Shown here piece by piece: positions 13,987 to 23,652 of a stretch of DNA of 64,000 nucleotides (positions are counted from its first letter, which is position 1; every line of letters begins with the position of its first letter). This DNA is from Stenotrophomonas nitritireducens. GTDB taxonomy: Bacteria; Pseudomonadota; Gammaproteobacteria; Xanthomonadales; Xanthomonadaceae. The stretch lies in the NCBI RefSeq assembly GCF_001431425.1, contig NZ_LDJG01000018.1:62001-126000 (forward strand), written 5' to 3'. Under the pieces are notes generated by a model that saw only the letters and a program-made list of their open reading frames with translations, made no database searches and was not told the origin of the DNA. Both the position numbers and the translations under genes were made by a program.

Positions 13987-14961
13987 TCAGCGCGTGCCGC
14001 GCAGTTCGAGCGTGCCGTCGGCCCGCGCATGGGCGGTGACCGACCAGCCCAGCTCCAGCGCGGACAGCAGCGCGGCCTGGTCGCCAGCGGCGAACGTGCC
14101 GCTCACGGCCAGCGGCGCCAGCGCGGGATCGCCGATGACCAGCGGCGTGGCGGTGTAACGGTTCATCCGTGCGATCGCGACCGGCAGCGGCGTGGCGTCG
14201 AACAGCAGCCGGCCCTGCAGCCAGGCCTCGGCCTGCGGCGGCGACAGCGGTTGTGCAGGCTCGATCCGGCCCGATGGCAGTACCCGCAGTCGTTGCCCGG
14301 GCTGCAGGGCGCGCCGCATGCCCTGCGTACCGCGGCTGTCGATTTCCAGCGCGCCGTCGAGCAGCGCGATGTCGACCTGCCCGTCTTCCAGCCGTTCGAC
14401 CTGGAAGGTGGTGCCGATATCGCGCAGCGTGCTGTTGCCGGCCTCCACCCGCATCGCGCGCCGCGACGGCGCCACCTGCAGCTGCATGCGGCCATGCTGC
14501 AGTTCGATGCCGCGCCGGCGCCAGCCGAACCGCGCGGTCAGGGTGGTGCGGGCGTCGAGCACCGCGACGCTGCCGTCGTCGAGAACCTGGCGTTGCGGGG
14601 CGAAGCCACTGTTCACGTAGGTATGCGCAGCGGGATTGCCATCGGTGACCAGCGCCCATCCGGTTCCCACCGCCAGGCAGAGCGCCGCCGCCGCGGCCAG
14701 GCCGAACAACGGCCGCCGGTACAGCGGGCGCCGCACCACGCGGCGCGCGCCGGCGCGCAGCCATGGGTCGTCGCGCAGCGCCGCCGCGCGCGCGTGCAGT
14801 CGCTCGGCGTCGGCCCAGGCGCGCACGCGCGCCGGGTCGGCGGCGAGCCAGTCCTCGAAGGCCTCGCGCTCGGCGCGGGTGCAGTCGGCGGCGTCCAGCC
14901 GTGCCACCCAGGCCGAAGCCCGGGCGAACAGTGCGTCGCGGGTCGGCGCATCGCGCTCCAT
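13987..14961 (-). CDS. FecR-family transmembrane sigma regulator
   Basis: The 324-residue protein has an N-terminal cytoplasmic DUF4880-like part (ASAWVARLDAADCTRAEREA, EDWLAADPARVRAWADAERL). One transmembrane segment lies near residues 84-102. The periplasmic FecR domain (NSGFAPQRQVLDDGSVAVLD, then RAMRVEAGNSTLRDIGTTFQV) is followed by a C-terminal STN-like region (LLFDATPLPVAIARMNRY). It should hold or activate the adjacent ECF sigma factor according to receptor state. ATG (14961) shares one base with the sigma-gene TGA, and GGAGGAG stands before it. Confidence 0.93.
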   Translation of the reverse strand: MERDAPTRDALFARASAWVARLDAADCTRAEREAFEDWLAADPARVRAWADAERLHARAAALRDDPWLRAGARRVVRRPLYRRPLFGLAAAAALCLAVGTGWALVTDGNPAAHTYVNSGFAPQRQVLDDGSVAVLDARTTLTARFGWRRRGIELQHGRMQLQVAPSRRAMRVEAGNSTLRDIGTTFQVERLEDGQVDIALLDGALEIDSRGTQGMRRALQPGQRLRVLPSGRIEPAQPLSPPQAEAWLQGRLLFDATPLPVAIARMNRYTATPLVIGDPALAPLAVSGTFAAGDQAALLSALELGWSVTAHARADGTLELRGTR

Positions 14962-15728
14962 CACTCCTCCCCGCCCATGTTGAAGGCGTCCACGCCCAGT
15001 TCCTGGCGCAACCCCTGCAGGGCGCGCGCGACATGCTTTTCCACGGTCTTGGCGGTGATGCCGCGATGCCGGGCGATCTGGCTGTAACTCATGCCGGTGA
15101 TGCGGTTGAGCAGATAGACCTCGCGGCAGCGCTCGGGCAGTTTCAGCAGCGCCTGGCGCAGGGCGTTGAGCATCTGTCCCGATTCGGCCTGGCGCAGCGG
15201 CCCGGGCGTGGAGAAGGGCGCCTCGCTCGGCAGGTCGTGCTCGGCCAGGGGCAGGTGCGGCGCGGCGTGCGCGGAACGGCCGCGATCGGCCAGGCGGTTG
15301 CGCGCGATCCGGTACAGCAGCAGCTTCAATTCCCCGTGCGGATGCTCCCGGTAGCGGATCAGCCGTTCCATGCAGTCCTGCACGATGTCCTCGGCGTCCT
15401 CCTCGCTGGCGCCGCGCGCGCGCAGGAAGGCGCGCAGCGGACCGCGCTGTTCGCGCAGGAACAGGACGAAGGCATCGTCGATGGTGGCGGGTGTCGCGCC
15501 ATCGACCGGGGCAGGAAAGGCGGACAGTCGGGGAATCCGTGGCGAGGGGAGGGGTGCAGGAGAGTGTACGCAGCACGGCGTCGACGGGAAGCACCCTCCG
15601 GGCAGGTGGATGCGCGGATGAATCCATTCATTTCCAGAGGGCGGGTGGACTGGGGGGGATGGGCGCCCCGGGGCGTTCTGCCTTGGTCCCGCAGGCGCGG
15701 GATGGGCGGGATTCCCCGCTGCCACCAT
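14961..15728 (-). CDS. FecI-type ECF sigma factor (start uncertain)
   Basis: Region 2 (FVLFLREQRGPLRAFLRARG, ASEEDAEDIVQDCMERLI) and region 4 (LPERCREVYLLNRITGMSYS, QIARHRGITAKTVEKHVARA) are clear. The core runs from about 15482 down to 14961 and matches FecI-like factors of about 175 residues. The only standard start in frame and near is the ATG at 15728, which adds about 80 residues of proline-rich, low-quality sequence. ATT, ATC or CTG codons closer to the core are alternatives. It is translationally coupled to the FecR gene. Confidence 0.8.
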   Translation of the reverse strand: MVAAGNPAHPAPAGPRQNAPGRPSPPVHPPSGNEWIHPRIHLPGGCFPSTPCCVHSPAPLPSPRIPRLSAFPAPVDGATPATIDDAFVLFLREQRGPLRAFLRARGASEEDAEDIVQDCMERLIRYREHPHGELKLLLYRIARNRLADRGRSAHAAPHLPLAEHDLPSEAPFSTPGPLRQAESGQMLNALRQALLKLPERCREVYLLNRITGMSYSQIARHRGITAKTVEKHVARALQGLRQELGVDAFNMGGEE

Positions 15729-15744
15729 GGAGAGAGAAGTGCGA

Positions 15745-18651
15745 ATGAAACGATCGGTATTGAGTATGGCGCTGTCCGGACTGCTGGCCACCGCCGCTTT
15801 CGGCATGGCCGGGGACGCGAGCGCGATGACGGTCCACGTCAACGGCGACCGCATCTTCCTGAGCGGCGACGTCACCCTGGCGGACATCGTGGCGTTGCCG
15901 GCGATGCTGGCCAAGGCCGAGGCTGAGGGCAGGCCGTTCCGCGAAGTGGTGCTGCGCACCTCCAACGGCGGCGCGCTGATCAGCGGCGAATGGCTGCAGG
16001 CGGTGATCCGCACGGCCGGCCTGAACACGATCGTTTCCGGCCACTGCATTTCCTCCTGCTCGATCATGCAGTCCGGCGGCGTCGAGCGTTACATGGCCGG
16101 CGACCTGCCGACCGAAGCCGACTCCGTGCAGATCCACGCCGCCAGCTCCGGCGGCCGCGTGACCTACGGGCCGTCGCCGCGCATGTTCGGCATCTACACC
16201 GGCAACTACGGCGGCGGGATGGACGAGGAACTTCTGTACAAGGCGCTGTTCCAGGTCACCCAGCCCAATGGCCTGCTGGTCTTCACCGACCCGTCGCGCA
16301 CCAGCGGCGATTCGGTCAGCTTCGATCCGGACGGTACCGGCCGCAAGAGCCAGACCTTCCCGGGCCAGGACATGTTCAACAACAACATCATGACCTCGGC
16401 CGACTACAACAACCCGGGCGATACCCTGCGGGTGACGTCCAACGTGACCGGCGACATCAACCCCGGCTACCTGCGTACCGGCAGGCTGCTGCAGGCGCTG
16501 GTGGACGACGACTTCGCGCGCTGGAACGACGACGACTATGGCACCACCTACATCAACCTCGCCGTCACCATCTACAACCTGGCGCAGAACGGCCCCAACG
16601 GCATCGGCCAGTTCTCGATCCAGGACTACCTGAGCGACCCGGGCATCCAGGCGATGCTTCGGTCCAAGCTGCGCCTGGACGAGCTGGACGTCTCGGCCCT
16701 GGCCAACTCCGCCGGCGTCATCAGCATCGGCAACGGTGCGATCTGGCGGACCGCGGCGACCACCGGCGCCGACCTGATGCGCGTGGACAGCGGCGCCATC
16801 GCCCTGGAAGGCGGCGCCCTGCGCACCACCGAGCTGCGCGTCCAGCGCGACGGCGCGCTGATCGGCCATGGCGACATCGGCTCGGCGACGATGGATTCCG
16901 ACGCGCTGCTCGACGCCACCGGCCCCTCGTGGCGCGAGGACGGCTTCAGCCGCGTGGTCATCAACGGCCTGCTGATGCCGCGCGGCGGCGATCTCACCAC
17001 CCATGGCTACGTCAACATCCAGCCCGGCTCGCTGGTCGCCTTCGACGTGACCGAGGCCGGCGGCGCGGCGGCCGGCCGCCTGCGCATCGGCGATTTCTAC
17101 GATGGCGGCATGAACGAGGGTGCGCTGGTCGTGGCCCCGGGCGCGCAGCTGGCGCTGAACGTCGCCGAAGGCTTCTACGGCGCCGACTACGTGCGCGAAC
17201 TGATCGACGGGCCGATCTACATGGCCGGCGCCTACCAGGGCTTCCAGCAGGTCGCCCGCCTGGGCGATGCCGGCTACAGCGCCAGCATCGCCGACGGCGA
17301 GGTGTTCCGTCCGCGCAACAACTCCCTGCTCAGTTTCAACGTGCACCAGACCGCCGACGGCCTGTGGCTGACCGCCAACACCGGCTTCGAGCAGACCGGG
17401 CTGTTCGCCAACGCGCAGTCCGGCGATGGCCTGGGCCGCGCGCTGGCCGCTGCCGCCAATGGCGGGCGTGCCGGCATGAAACCGCTGCTGGGCGCGCTGC
17501 AGTTCGCCGATCGCGACGTGATCCGGCAGCAGGCCGGCGCGCTGCGCGGCGACGCGCACGCCACGCTGCAGCTGGCCGACGCCGCGCTGGTCGGCGGCAT
17601 CGGCAGCGTCATCCAGCACCACCAGTTCGACCTGCGCAGCAACGGCGGCGACGCCGATGGCCTGGCCGCACAGGCGGCGCAGGCGGCCTCGGCGCAGCCG
17701 GGCATGGGCAATGGCAGCCTGTTCAGCCAGCTGGCCATGCACCTGGTCGAGCCGGCCGCCAATGGCGAAGGCGAGGGCGGCATGCAGGGCGGCGACAGCC
17801 GCCGCGGCGTCGGCATCTGGGGGCGCGGTTTCGGCAGCCAGGGACGGATCGATGCACAGGGCAGCGTCGCCGGGATGAGCCAGAACATCGGCGGCATCGT
17901 GGTCGGCGCCGACACCCGCGTGGCCGACGACAAGGTGGCGCTGGGCGTGAGCGTGGCCGCGGCCGACATGTCGGCCAGAGCGCGCGACGGCGTTGATTTC
18001 CACGGCGATGTCCGTGCGCTGGACATCGGTGGCTATCTGGAGGCGGCCCATGCGAAGGGCTACGTGGCCGCTTCGGTGCGCTACACCGACCTGCGCCACG
18101 ACACCCGCCGCAGCATTGCCGGCATCGAAGGCCTGCAGGCCCCGCTGCGCGCCAAGTACGACAGCAACGCGGTGTCGGCACGGCTGGAGCACGGCTTCTC
18201 GTTCACCACTGCCGGTGGCGCGGTGCTGCAGCCGTTGTTGCCGGTGGTCGACTACGCCCGCCTGTCCAATGCCCGCTTCGACGAGGGCAAGGGCGCCGGC
18301 GCGCTGGCCGGCCGCAGCGGCAGCCTGGAGAGCCTGCGCGTGGGCGCCGGCCTGCAGCTGTTCAAGACCTTCGACGGCCGCAATGGCGAGCGCATCACCC
18401 CGCACGCGCGGGTGCTGTGGCAGAAGGAACTGCGCGACACCCAGGCGCGCTTCACCACGGCCTTCGCCGCGGCGCCGGACCTGACCTTCGGCACGGCCAG
18501 CCAGGAACTCGGCGAGCAGCTGCTGTCGTGGAACCTGGGCGTCAGCAGCCGCGCCAGCGAGCGCCTGTCGGTGATGCTCGACTACGTCGGCGAACGTCGC
18601 GACGGCCAGACCGTGAACGGCGTGATGCTGGGTCTGGGCTACCGTTTCTGA
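15745..18651 (+). CDS. Autotransporter with ClpP-like N-terminal passenger domain
   Basis: The 968-residue protein starts at the ATG at 15745 (MKRSVLSMALSGLLATAAFG), which has GAGAGAAG upstream; the ATG at 15727 is an alternative. After the signal peptide, residues about 28-140 resemble secreted ClpP/crotonase-fold proteins of the COG3904 type: IFLSGDVTLAD, VVLRTSNGGALISGEW, SGHCISSCSIMQSGG, SVQIHAA. A repetitive beta-type stalk follows. The C-terminal barrel (about residues 690-968, from GIWGRGFGSQG) ends in GLGYRF with the terminal Phe usual for outer-membrane barrels. It is divergent from the sigma/FecR/receptor operon. The passenger function is unknown; protease activity is only a hypothesis. 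Confidence 0.85.
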   Translation: MKRSVLSMALSGLLATAAFGMAGDASAMTVHVNGDRIFLSGDVTLADIVALPAMLAKAEAEGRPFREVVLRTSNGGALISGEWLQAVIRTAGLNTIVSGHCISSCSIMQSGGVERYMAGDLPTEADSVQIHAASSGGRVTYGPSPRMFGIYTGNYGGGMDEELLYKALFQVTQPNGLLVFTDPSRTSGDSVSFDPDGTGRKSQTFPGQDMFNNNIMTSADYNNPGDTLRVTSNVTGDINPGYLRTGRLLQALVDDDFARWNDDDYGTTYINLAVTIYNLAQNGPNGIGQFSIQDYLSDPGIQAMLRSKLRLDELDVSALANSAGVISIGNGAIWRTAATTGADLMRVDSGAIALEGGALRTTELRVQRDGALIGHGDIGSATMDSDALLDATGPSWREDGFSRVVINGLLMPRGGDLTTHGYVNIQPGSLVAFDVTEAGGAAAGRLRIGDFYDGGMNEGALVVAPGAQLALNVAEGFYGADYVRELIDGPIYMAGAYQGFQQVARLGDAGYSASIADGEVFRPRNNSLLSFNVHQTADGLWLTANTGFEQTGLFANAQSGDGLGRALAAAANGGRAGMKPLLGALQFADRDVIRQQAGALRGDAHATLQLADAALVGGIGSVIQHHQFDLRSNGGDADGLAAQAAQAASAQPGMGNGSLFSQLAMHLVEPAANGEGEGGMQGGDSRRGVGIWGRGFGSQGRIDAQGSVAGMSQNIGGIVVGADTRVADDKVALGVSVAAADMSARARDGVDFHGDVRALDIGGYLEAAHAKGYVAASVRYTDLRHDTRRSIAGIEGLQAPLRAKYDSNAVSARLEHGFSFTTAGGAVLQPLLPVVDYARLSNARFDEGKGAGALAGRSGSLESLRVGAGLQLFKTFDGRNGERITPHARVLWQKELRDTQARFTTAFAAAPDLTFGTASQELGEQLLSWNLGVSSRASERLSVMLDYVGERRDGQTVNGVMLGLGYRF

Positions 18652-18663
18652 TCCATGGAAAGC

Positions 18664-18695
18664 CCTCCCGGTGGCCGGCGCCGGTCACCGGGAGG
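18664..18695 (+). terminator. Hairpin after the autotransporter gene
   Basis: CCTCCCGGTG and CACCGGGAGG form a 10-bp stem with a 12-nt loop, 12 bp after the stop. There is no T run, so it may slow transcription or stabilise the mRNA end rather than terminate alone. The rest of the gap to cyoA (to 18933) shows nothing I can assign with confidence. Confidence 0.45.
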
Positions 18696-18933
18696 CAGTG
18701 GAAACGCGGCGCTGCGCGCGGGTGCGACAACATGTCGCATGCTGAACCGGGCTCCAGCTGCGCTGGATCATTGTCAATGCCTTTCTAAAGTGATGGGCGA
18801 AGCCTAGAATTGCCGGGCTGAATCCGGCAGTCCCGTATACGTTTTCCCCCTTGGGCAATCCATCGGGTGGTCGTTTCGCGCAAGCGTGCAAGGGAGTGCC
18901 GGACAAGGCCCCCCCTCGCAATTGGATCGACCG

Positions 18934-19965
18934 ATGATTCCGTTGAAATCACTTGGACGCAGCCTGCGTCCGGGCCTGCTGCTTGCCTTGTCCGCGCTGT
19001 TGGCGGGCTGCGACGCGGCCATCCTGAACCCCAAGGGCCAGATCGGCCACGACGAGAAGACCCTGCTGATCACCGCCACGGTGCTGATGCTGCTGGTCGT
19101 CGTCCCCGTGATCGTGATGACCCTGGTGTTCGCGTGGAAGTACCGCGCTTCCAACACCAAGGCCCGCTACGAGCCGAAGTGGTCGCACTCCACCGCCATC
19201 GAAGTGGTGGTGTGGTCGATCCCGTGCATGATCGTGCTGGTGCTGGCGGTGCTGACCTGGCGCTCGTCGCATGCGCTGGATCCCTATCGGCCGATCGAAT
19301 CGGAGCACGCGCCGGTCGTGGTCGAGGCGATCTCGATGGACTGGAAGTGGCTGTTCGTCTATCCGGAAGAGAACGTGGCCGTGGTCAACGAGCTGACCTT
19401 CCCGGTCGATGCGCCGCTGAACCTGAAGATCACCTCCGACACGGTGATGAGCGCGTTCTTCATCCCGCGCCTGGGCAGCATGGTCTATTCGATGGCGGGC
19501 ATGGAGACCAAGCTGCACCTGGTCGCCAACGAGGCCGGCGAGTTCGAGGGCATGGCTTCGCACTACAGCGGCGCCGGCTTCAACAAGATGCATTTCACCG
19601 CGCACGCGGTGAGCGATGAACAGTACCGCGCCTGGCTGGACAAGGTCCGCGCCGGCGACAAGGTGCTGGACAAGGCCGCGTTCACCGACCTGGGCGCCGA
19701 GAAGAACCACGACTGGTATCCGGTGACCTATTACGGGCGCACCGAAGCCGGGCTGTTCGACTGGATCCTTGCCCGCCACATGGGTGAGAACCACCACTTC
19801 GGCATGAAGAAGCACGACCATGCGGCCGCGCCGCAGGATGCCGCCGCGCACGAGGGCCATGAAGGCCACGATGCCGGCGACAGCCAGCCGGACGCTGCCG
19901 GCGATGCCGGACACAACGCTGACGAGCACGCCGCCCATGCCGGGCACGGCGCCTCGGGAGAATGA
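18934..19965 (+). CDS. cyoA: Cytochrome bo3 ubiquinol oxidase subunit II
   Basis: The 343-residue lipoprotein has lipobox LLAGC (Cys26), two transmembrane segments (about residues 45-68 and 85-105) and the cupredoxin domain with [16 protein letters not shown] and [16 protein letters not shown]. This is the CyoA pattern; the CuA ligands of cytochrome c oxidases are absent. The ATG at 18934 is chosen over 18886, which would put extra residues before the signal peptide. The last about 50 residues are unusually rich in His, Ala, Asp and Gly ([12 protein letters not shown]), beyond the E. coli protein. Confidence 0.96.
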   Translation: MIPLKSLGRSLRPGLLLALSALLAGCDAAILNPKGQIGHDEKTLLITATVLMLLVVVPVIVMTLVFAWKYRASNTKARYEPKWSHSTAIEVVVWSIPCMIVLVLAVLTWRSSHALDPYRPIESEHAPVVVEAISMDWKWLFVYPEENVAVVNELTFPVDAPLNLKITSDTVMSAFFIPRLGSMVYSMAGMETKLHLVANEAGEFEGMASHYSGAGFNKMHFTAHAVSDEQYRAWLDKVRAGDKVLDKAAFTDLGAEKNHDWYPVTYYGRTEAGLFDWILARHMGENHHFGMKKHDHAAAPQDAAAHEGHEGHDAGDSQPDAAGDAGHNADEHAAHAGHGASGE

Positions 19966-19967
19966 CA

Positions 19968-21968
19968 ATGCTGGGCAAACTGACTATCGAAGCGGTCCCG
20001 TACCACGAGCCGATCATCATGATCACGCTCGGCGCGGCCGGGCTGATCGGCCTGCTGGTCCTGGGCCTGATCACCCGGGCCAGGCTGTGGGGCTACCTGT
20101 GGAATGAATGGTTCACGTCGGTGGACCACAAGAAGATCGGCGCGATGTACCTGATCGTCGCCTTCGTGATGATGCTGCGCGGTTTCGCCGACGCGGTCAT
20201 GATGCGTCTGCAGCAGGCCGTCGCCGCTGGCGGCGCCGAAGGCTACCTGCCACCCCATCACTACGACCAGATCTTCACCGCCCACGGCGTGATCATGATC
20301 TTCTTCGTGGCGATGCCGCTGATCACCGGCCTGATGAACCTGGTCGTGCCGCTGCAGATCGGCGCGCGCGACGTCGCCTTCCCGTTCCTGAACTCGCTCA
20401 GCTTCTGGCTGTTCGTGTCCGGCGCGGGTCTGGTGATGATCTCGCTGGGCGTGGGTGAATTCGCGCAGACCGGCTGGCTGGCGTTCCCGCCCCTGTCGGG
20501 CAAGGAATACAGTCCCGGCGTCGGCGTGGATTACTACATCTGGGGCCTGCAGGTCTCCGGCCTGGGCACCACGCTGAGCGGCATCAACTTCTTCATCACC
20601 ATCCTCAAGATGCGCACCCCGGGCATGAAGCTGATGCACATGCCGGTGTTCAGCTGGACCGCGCTGGTGACCAACGTGCTGATCATCGCCGCCTTCCCGG
20701 TGCTGACCATCACCCTGGTGCTGCTGACCCTGGACCGCTACCTGGGCATGCACTTCTTCACCAACGACGCCGGCGGCAACGCCATGCTGTACATCAACCT
20801 GATCTGGATCTGGGGCCACCCGGAGGTCTACATCCTGGTGCTGCCGGCGTTCGGCGTGTTCTCCGAGGTCATCGCCACCTTCTCGCGCAAGACCCTGTTC
20901 GGCTACAAGGGCATGGTGTACGCGACGGCCTGCATCGGCGTGCTGTCCTTCCTGGTGTGGCTGCACCACTTCTTCACCATGGGCTCGGGCGCCAACGTCA
21001 ATGCCTTCTTCGGCATCACGACGATGATCATCTCGATCCCGACCGGCGTGAAGATCTTCAACTGGCTGTTCACGATGTACCGCGGCCGCGTGCACTTCAC
21101 CTCGCCGGTGCTGTGGACGATCGGCTTCATGATCACCTTCGTCATCGGCGGCATGACCGGCGTGATGCTGGCGATCCCGGCCATCGACTTCGTGCTGCAC
21201 AACTCGCTGTTCCTGATCGCGCATTTCCACAACGTCATCATCGGCGGCGTGGTGTTCGGCATGTTCGCCGGCATCACCTACTGGTTCCCGAAGATGTTCG
21301 GCTTCAAGCTGGACGAGACCTGGGGCAAGCGTGCGTTCTGGTGCTGGTTCATCGGCTTCTACGTGGCCTTCATGCCGCTGTACGTGCTGGGCTTCATGGG
21401 CGTCACCCGCCGCCTGCAGAGCTACCCGAACGCTGACTACCAGCCGTACTTCGTCGTGGCCATGATCGGCGCCTTCATCATCGGCGCGGGCATCCTGTGC
21501 CAGATCGTCCAGATCATCGTGTCCATCCGCGACCGCAAGAAGAACGTGGACCTGACCGGCGACCCGTGGGATGCGCGCACGCTGGAGTGGGAAACCGCTT
21601 CGCCGGTGCAGTTCTACAACTTCGCCACCCTGCCCAAGGGCGAGGAGCTGGACGATTTCTGGGAGCGCAAGCAGCGCGGTGAGGCCTGGCCGAAGCCGGC
21701 CAGGTACAGCGACATCCACATGCCGCGCAACACCGGCACCGGCGTGGTGATCGGCGCCTTCAGCCTGGTGTTCGGCTTCGCGATGATCTGGCACATCTGG
21801 TGGCTGGCGATCATCGGCCTGGTCGGCATGATCGGCACCTTCATCTACCGCACCTTCGACACTGACGTGGACTACTGGGTGCCGGCCGCTGAAGTGGAAC
21901 GCATCGAAAACGAACACCGCCGCCACCTGGAAGCCCAGGGGCTGGTGAAGACCGAGGTGAAGGCATGA
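19968..21968 (+). CDS. cyoB: Cytochrome bo3 ubiquinol oxidase subunit I
   Basis: The 666-residue membrane protein is collinear with E. coli CyoB. Heme-copper ligands are in place: [11 protein letters not shown] (low-spin heme), WGHPEVY (CuB His and the cross-linked Tyr, about residues 284-288), HHFFTMG (about 333-334) and [10 protein letters not shown] (about 419-421). It is the proton-pumping quinol oxidase core of the inner membrane. I use the ATG at 19968 ([15 protein letters not shown]), matching the family start; an ATG at 19962 overlaps the cyoA stop. Confidence 0.98.
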   Translation: MLGKLTIEAVPYHEPIIMITLGAAGLIGLLVLGLITRARLWGYLWNEWFTSVDHKKIGAMYLIVAFVMMLRGFADAVMMRLQQAVAAGGAEGYLPPHHYDQIFTAHGVIMIFFVAMPLITGLMNLVVPLQIGARDVAFPFLNSLSFWLFVSGAGLVMISLGVGEFAQTGWLAFPPLSGKEYSPGVGVDYYIWGLQVSGLGTTLSGINFFITILKMRTPGMKLMHMPVFSWTALVTNVLIIAAFPVLTITLVLLTLDRYLGMHFFTNDAGGNAMLYINLIWIWGHPEVYILVLPAFGVFSEVIATFSRKTLFGYKGMVYATACIGVLSFLVWLHHFFTMGSGANVNAFFGITTMIISIPTGVKIFNWLFTMYRGRVHFTSPVLWTIGFMITFVIGGMTGVMLAIPAIDFVLHNSLFLIAHFHNVIIGGVVFGMFAGITYWFPKMFGFKLDETWGKRAFWCWFIGFYVAFMPLYVLGFMGVTRRLQSYPNADYQPYFVVAMIGAFIIGAGILCQIVQIIVSIRDRKKNVDLTGDPWDARTLEWETASPVQFYNFATLPKGEELDDFWERKQRGEAWPKPARYSDIHMPRNTGTGVVIGAFSLVFGFAMIWHIWWLAIIGLVGMIGTFIYRTFDTDVDYWVPAAEVERIENEHRRHLEAQGLVKTEVKA

Positions 21969-22597
21969 GCACGACCGCCCACGCGTTGAACCATGGCCAC
22001 GCCGCGCAGGCGGCGGACCATGACCACGAGCACCACCACGACGCCGGCGAGAGCACCGTCTTCGGCTTCTGGGTGTACCTGATGAGCGATCTGCTCATCT
22101 TCGCCACGCTGTTCGTCACCTACGTGGTGCTGTCCGGCGGCACCAACGGCGGTCCGGGGGCGAAGGAACTGTTCGACCTGAAGTTCGTGGCCGGCGAAAC
22201 CGCGCTGCTGCTGGTGTCCTCGCTGACCTTCGGCCTGGGCATGATCGCCATGCACCAGAAGAAGGTCGGCCTGATGTTCGGCTGGCTGGCCGTCACCTGG
22301 CTGCTGGGCGCCGGCTTCATGGTCATGGAGATCTGGGAGTTCAACCACCTCGTGCACGAGGGCTTCGGCCCCGACCACAGCGCCTTCCTGTCGGCGTTCT
22401 TCGCCCTGGTCGGCACCCACGGCCTGCACGTGAGCGCCGGCCTGCTGTGGCTGCTGGTGATGTTCATCCAGCTCAAGCGCAACGGCCTGACCCAGACCAA
22501 CAAGACCCGCATGGCGTGCCTGAGCCTGTTCTGGCACTTCCTGGATCTGGTCTGGATCGGCGTGTTCTCTGTCGTCTACCTGTCGGGAGCCCTCTGA
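21965..22597 (+). CDS. cyoC: Cytochrome bo3 ubiquinol oxidase subunit III
   Basis: The 210-residue protein has five membrane segments and the CyoC/CoxC signature ([19 protein letters not shown]). Its ATGA overlaps the cyoB stop. The N-terminal about 30 residues are His-rich ([19 protein letters not shown]), an extension I do not expect from E. coli CyoC. It is an accessory inner-membrane subunit of the oxidase. Confidence 0.96.
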   Translation: MSTTAHALNHGHAAQAADHDHEHHHDAGESTVFGFWVYLMSDLLIFATLFVTYVVLSGGTNGGPGAKELFDLKFVAGETALLLVSSLTFGLGMIAMHQKKVGLMFGWLAVTWLLGAGFMVMEIWEFNHLVHEGFGPDHSAFLSAFFALVGTHGLHVSAGLLWLLVMFIQLKRNGLTQTNKTRMACLSLFWHFLDLVWIGVFSVVYLSGAL

Positions 22598-22938
22598 TGT
22601 CCGCCCATGACAACCACGCCCACGGTGCCGGCGGCGAGAGCCACGGCAGCGTCAAGTCCTACCTGATCGGCTTCGTGCTGGCGGCCATCCTGACCATCAT
22701 CCCGTTCTGGGTGGTGATGAGCGGCGGCCTGTCCTCGACCTTCGCCACCGCGATGGTGATCCTGGTCGCCGGCCTGCTGCAGCTGCTGGTCCACCTGGTG
22801 TTCTTCCTGCACCTGGACCGTTCCTCGGCGGCACGCTGGAACGTCAATGCCGGCCTGTTCACCGTGGTGGTGATCGGCATCATCGTCGCCGGCACGCTGT
22901 GGGTCATGTGGAACATGAACTACCACATGATGCACTGA
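22597..22938 (+). CDS. cyoD: Cytochrome bo3 ubiquinol oxidase subunit IV
   Basis: The 113-residue protein has three membrane segments and the CyoD pattern SYLIGFVLAAILTIIPFW and LVHLVFFLHLD. The ATG at 22597 shares its A with the cyoC TGA. The short N-terminus is again His-containing (SAHDNHAHGAGGESHG). A strong terminator follows at once, so no cyoE (heme O synthase) is in this operon. Confidence 0.96.
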   Translation: MSAHDNHAHGAGGESHGSVKSYLIGFVLAAILTIIPFWVVMSGGLSSTFATAMVILVAGLLQLLVHLVFFLHLDRSSAARWNVNAGLFTVVVIGIIVAGTLWVMWNMNYHMMH

Positions 22939-22959
22939 CGTCGGACGACGCCGTTATCG

Positions 22960-22988
22960 AAAAAGCCGCCCTTCGGGGCGGTTTTTTT
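22960..22988 (+). terminator. Rho-independent terminator of cyoABCD
   Basis: AAAAGCCGCCC-TTCG-GGGCGGTTTTTTT is a GC stem with a UUCG loop and seven T residues, 21 bp after the cyoD stop. Confidence 0.95.
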
Positions 22989-23012
22989 GTGGTGGCGATC
23001 CGTGGTTGGCCG

Positions 23013-23552
23013 GTGATGCCCCAGCGGGGCGCTGCCCCGCTCTACAGGTCGGCGGGGTTCTGTAGCGCCGGGCAGCGCCCGGCGGGGCTTTCCCGGGGGC
23101 GATGGGCTTCGGGGAAATCGCGCTGGTGAGCCGGGCCCGTGATGCCCCAGCGGGGCGTTGCCCCGCTCTACAGGTCGGCGGGTTTCTGTAGCGCCGGGCA
23201 ACGCCCGGCGGGGCTTTCCCAGGGGCGATGGGTTTCGGGGAAATCGCGCTGATGAGCCGGACCCGTGATGCCCCAGCGGGGCGTTGCCCCGCTCTACAGG
23301 TCGGCGGGTTTCTGTAGCGCCGGGCAGCGCCCGGCGGGGCTTTCCGGGGGCGATGGGCTTCGGGGAAATCGCGCTGATGAGCCGGACCCGTGATGCCCCG
23401 GCGGGGCGTTGCGCCGCTCTACAGGTCGGCGGGGTTCTGTAGCGCCGGGCAACGCCCGGCGGAGCTCTCCCGGGGGGCGAAGAGCTGCGGGGAAATCGCG
23501 CTGGTGAGCCGGGCCGGTGATGCCCCGGCGGGGCGTTGCGCCGCTCTACGGG
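23013..23552. repeat. Tandem array of GTAG palindromes, 126-bp period
   Basis: Four full units begin at 23013, 23139, 23265 and 23390, and a truncated fifth begins at 23517. Each unit holds one CAGCGGGGCGTTGCCCCGCT palindrome ending in CTCTACA, a short spacer, one TGTAGCGCCGGGCAACGCCC palindrome, then a shared tail (GGGGAAATCGCGCTGATGAG). Compensating changes occur (CAACG/CAGCG loops). The gap between cyoD and the diguanylate cyclase gene (22939-23652) contains nothing else but the cyo terminator. Confidence 0.9.
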
Positions 23553-23652
23553 AGATGCGGCCGTGCGGCCGATTTTCCTGGCAGTGTGTGGAGAGGCTTC
23601 CTGCCGCGTCGATGGAACGGGGCAGGGCGCTTGAGGCGTGCGCCGGCGTCGA

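Noticed and set aside
13987..15627. Single long minus-strand frame reading through sigma and FecR region
   Set aside because: It is the FecR frame extended upstream through the sigma gene in the wrong frame; the overlapping TGATG junction defines two separate genes.
23013..23552. CRISPR array
   Set aside because: The repeats are 126 bp with internal palindromes and no variable spacers; they are REP-like elements.
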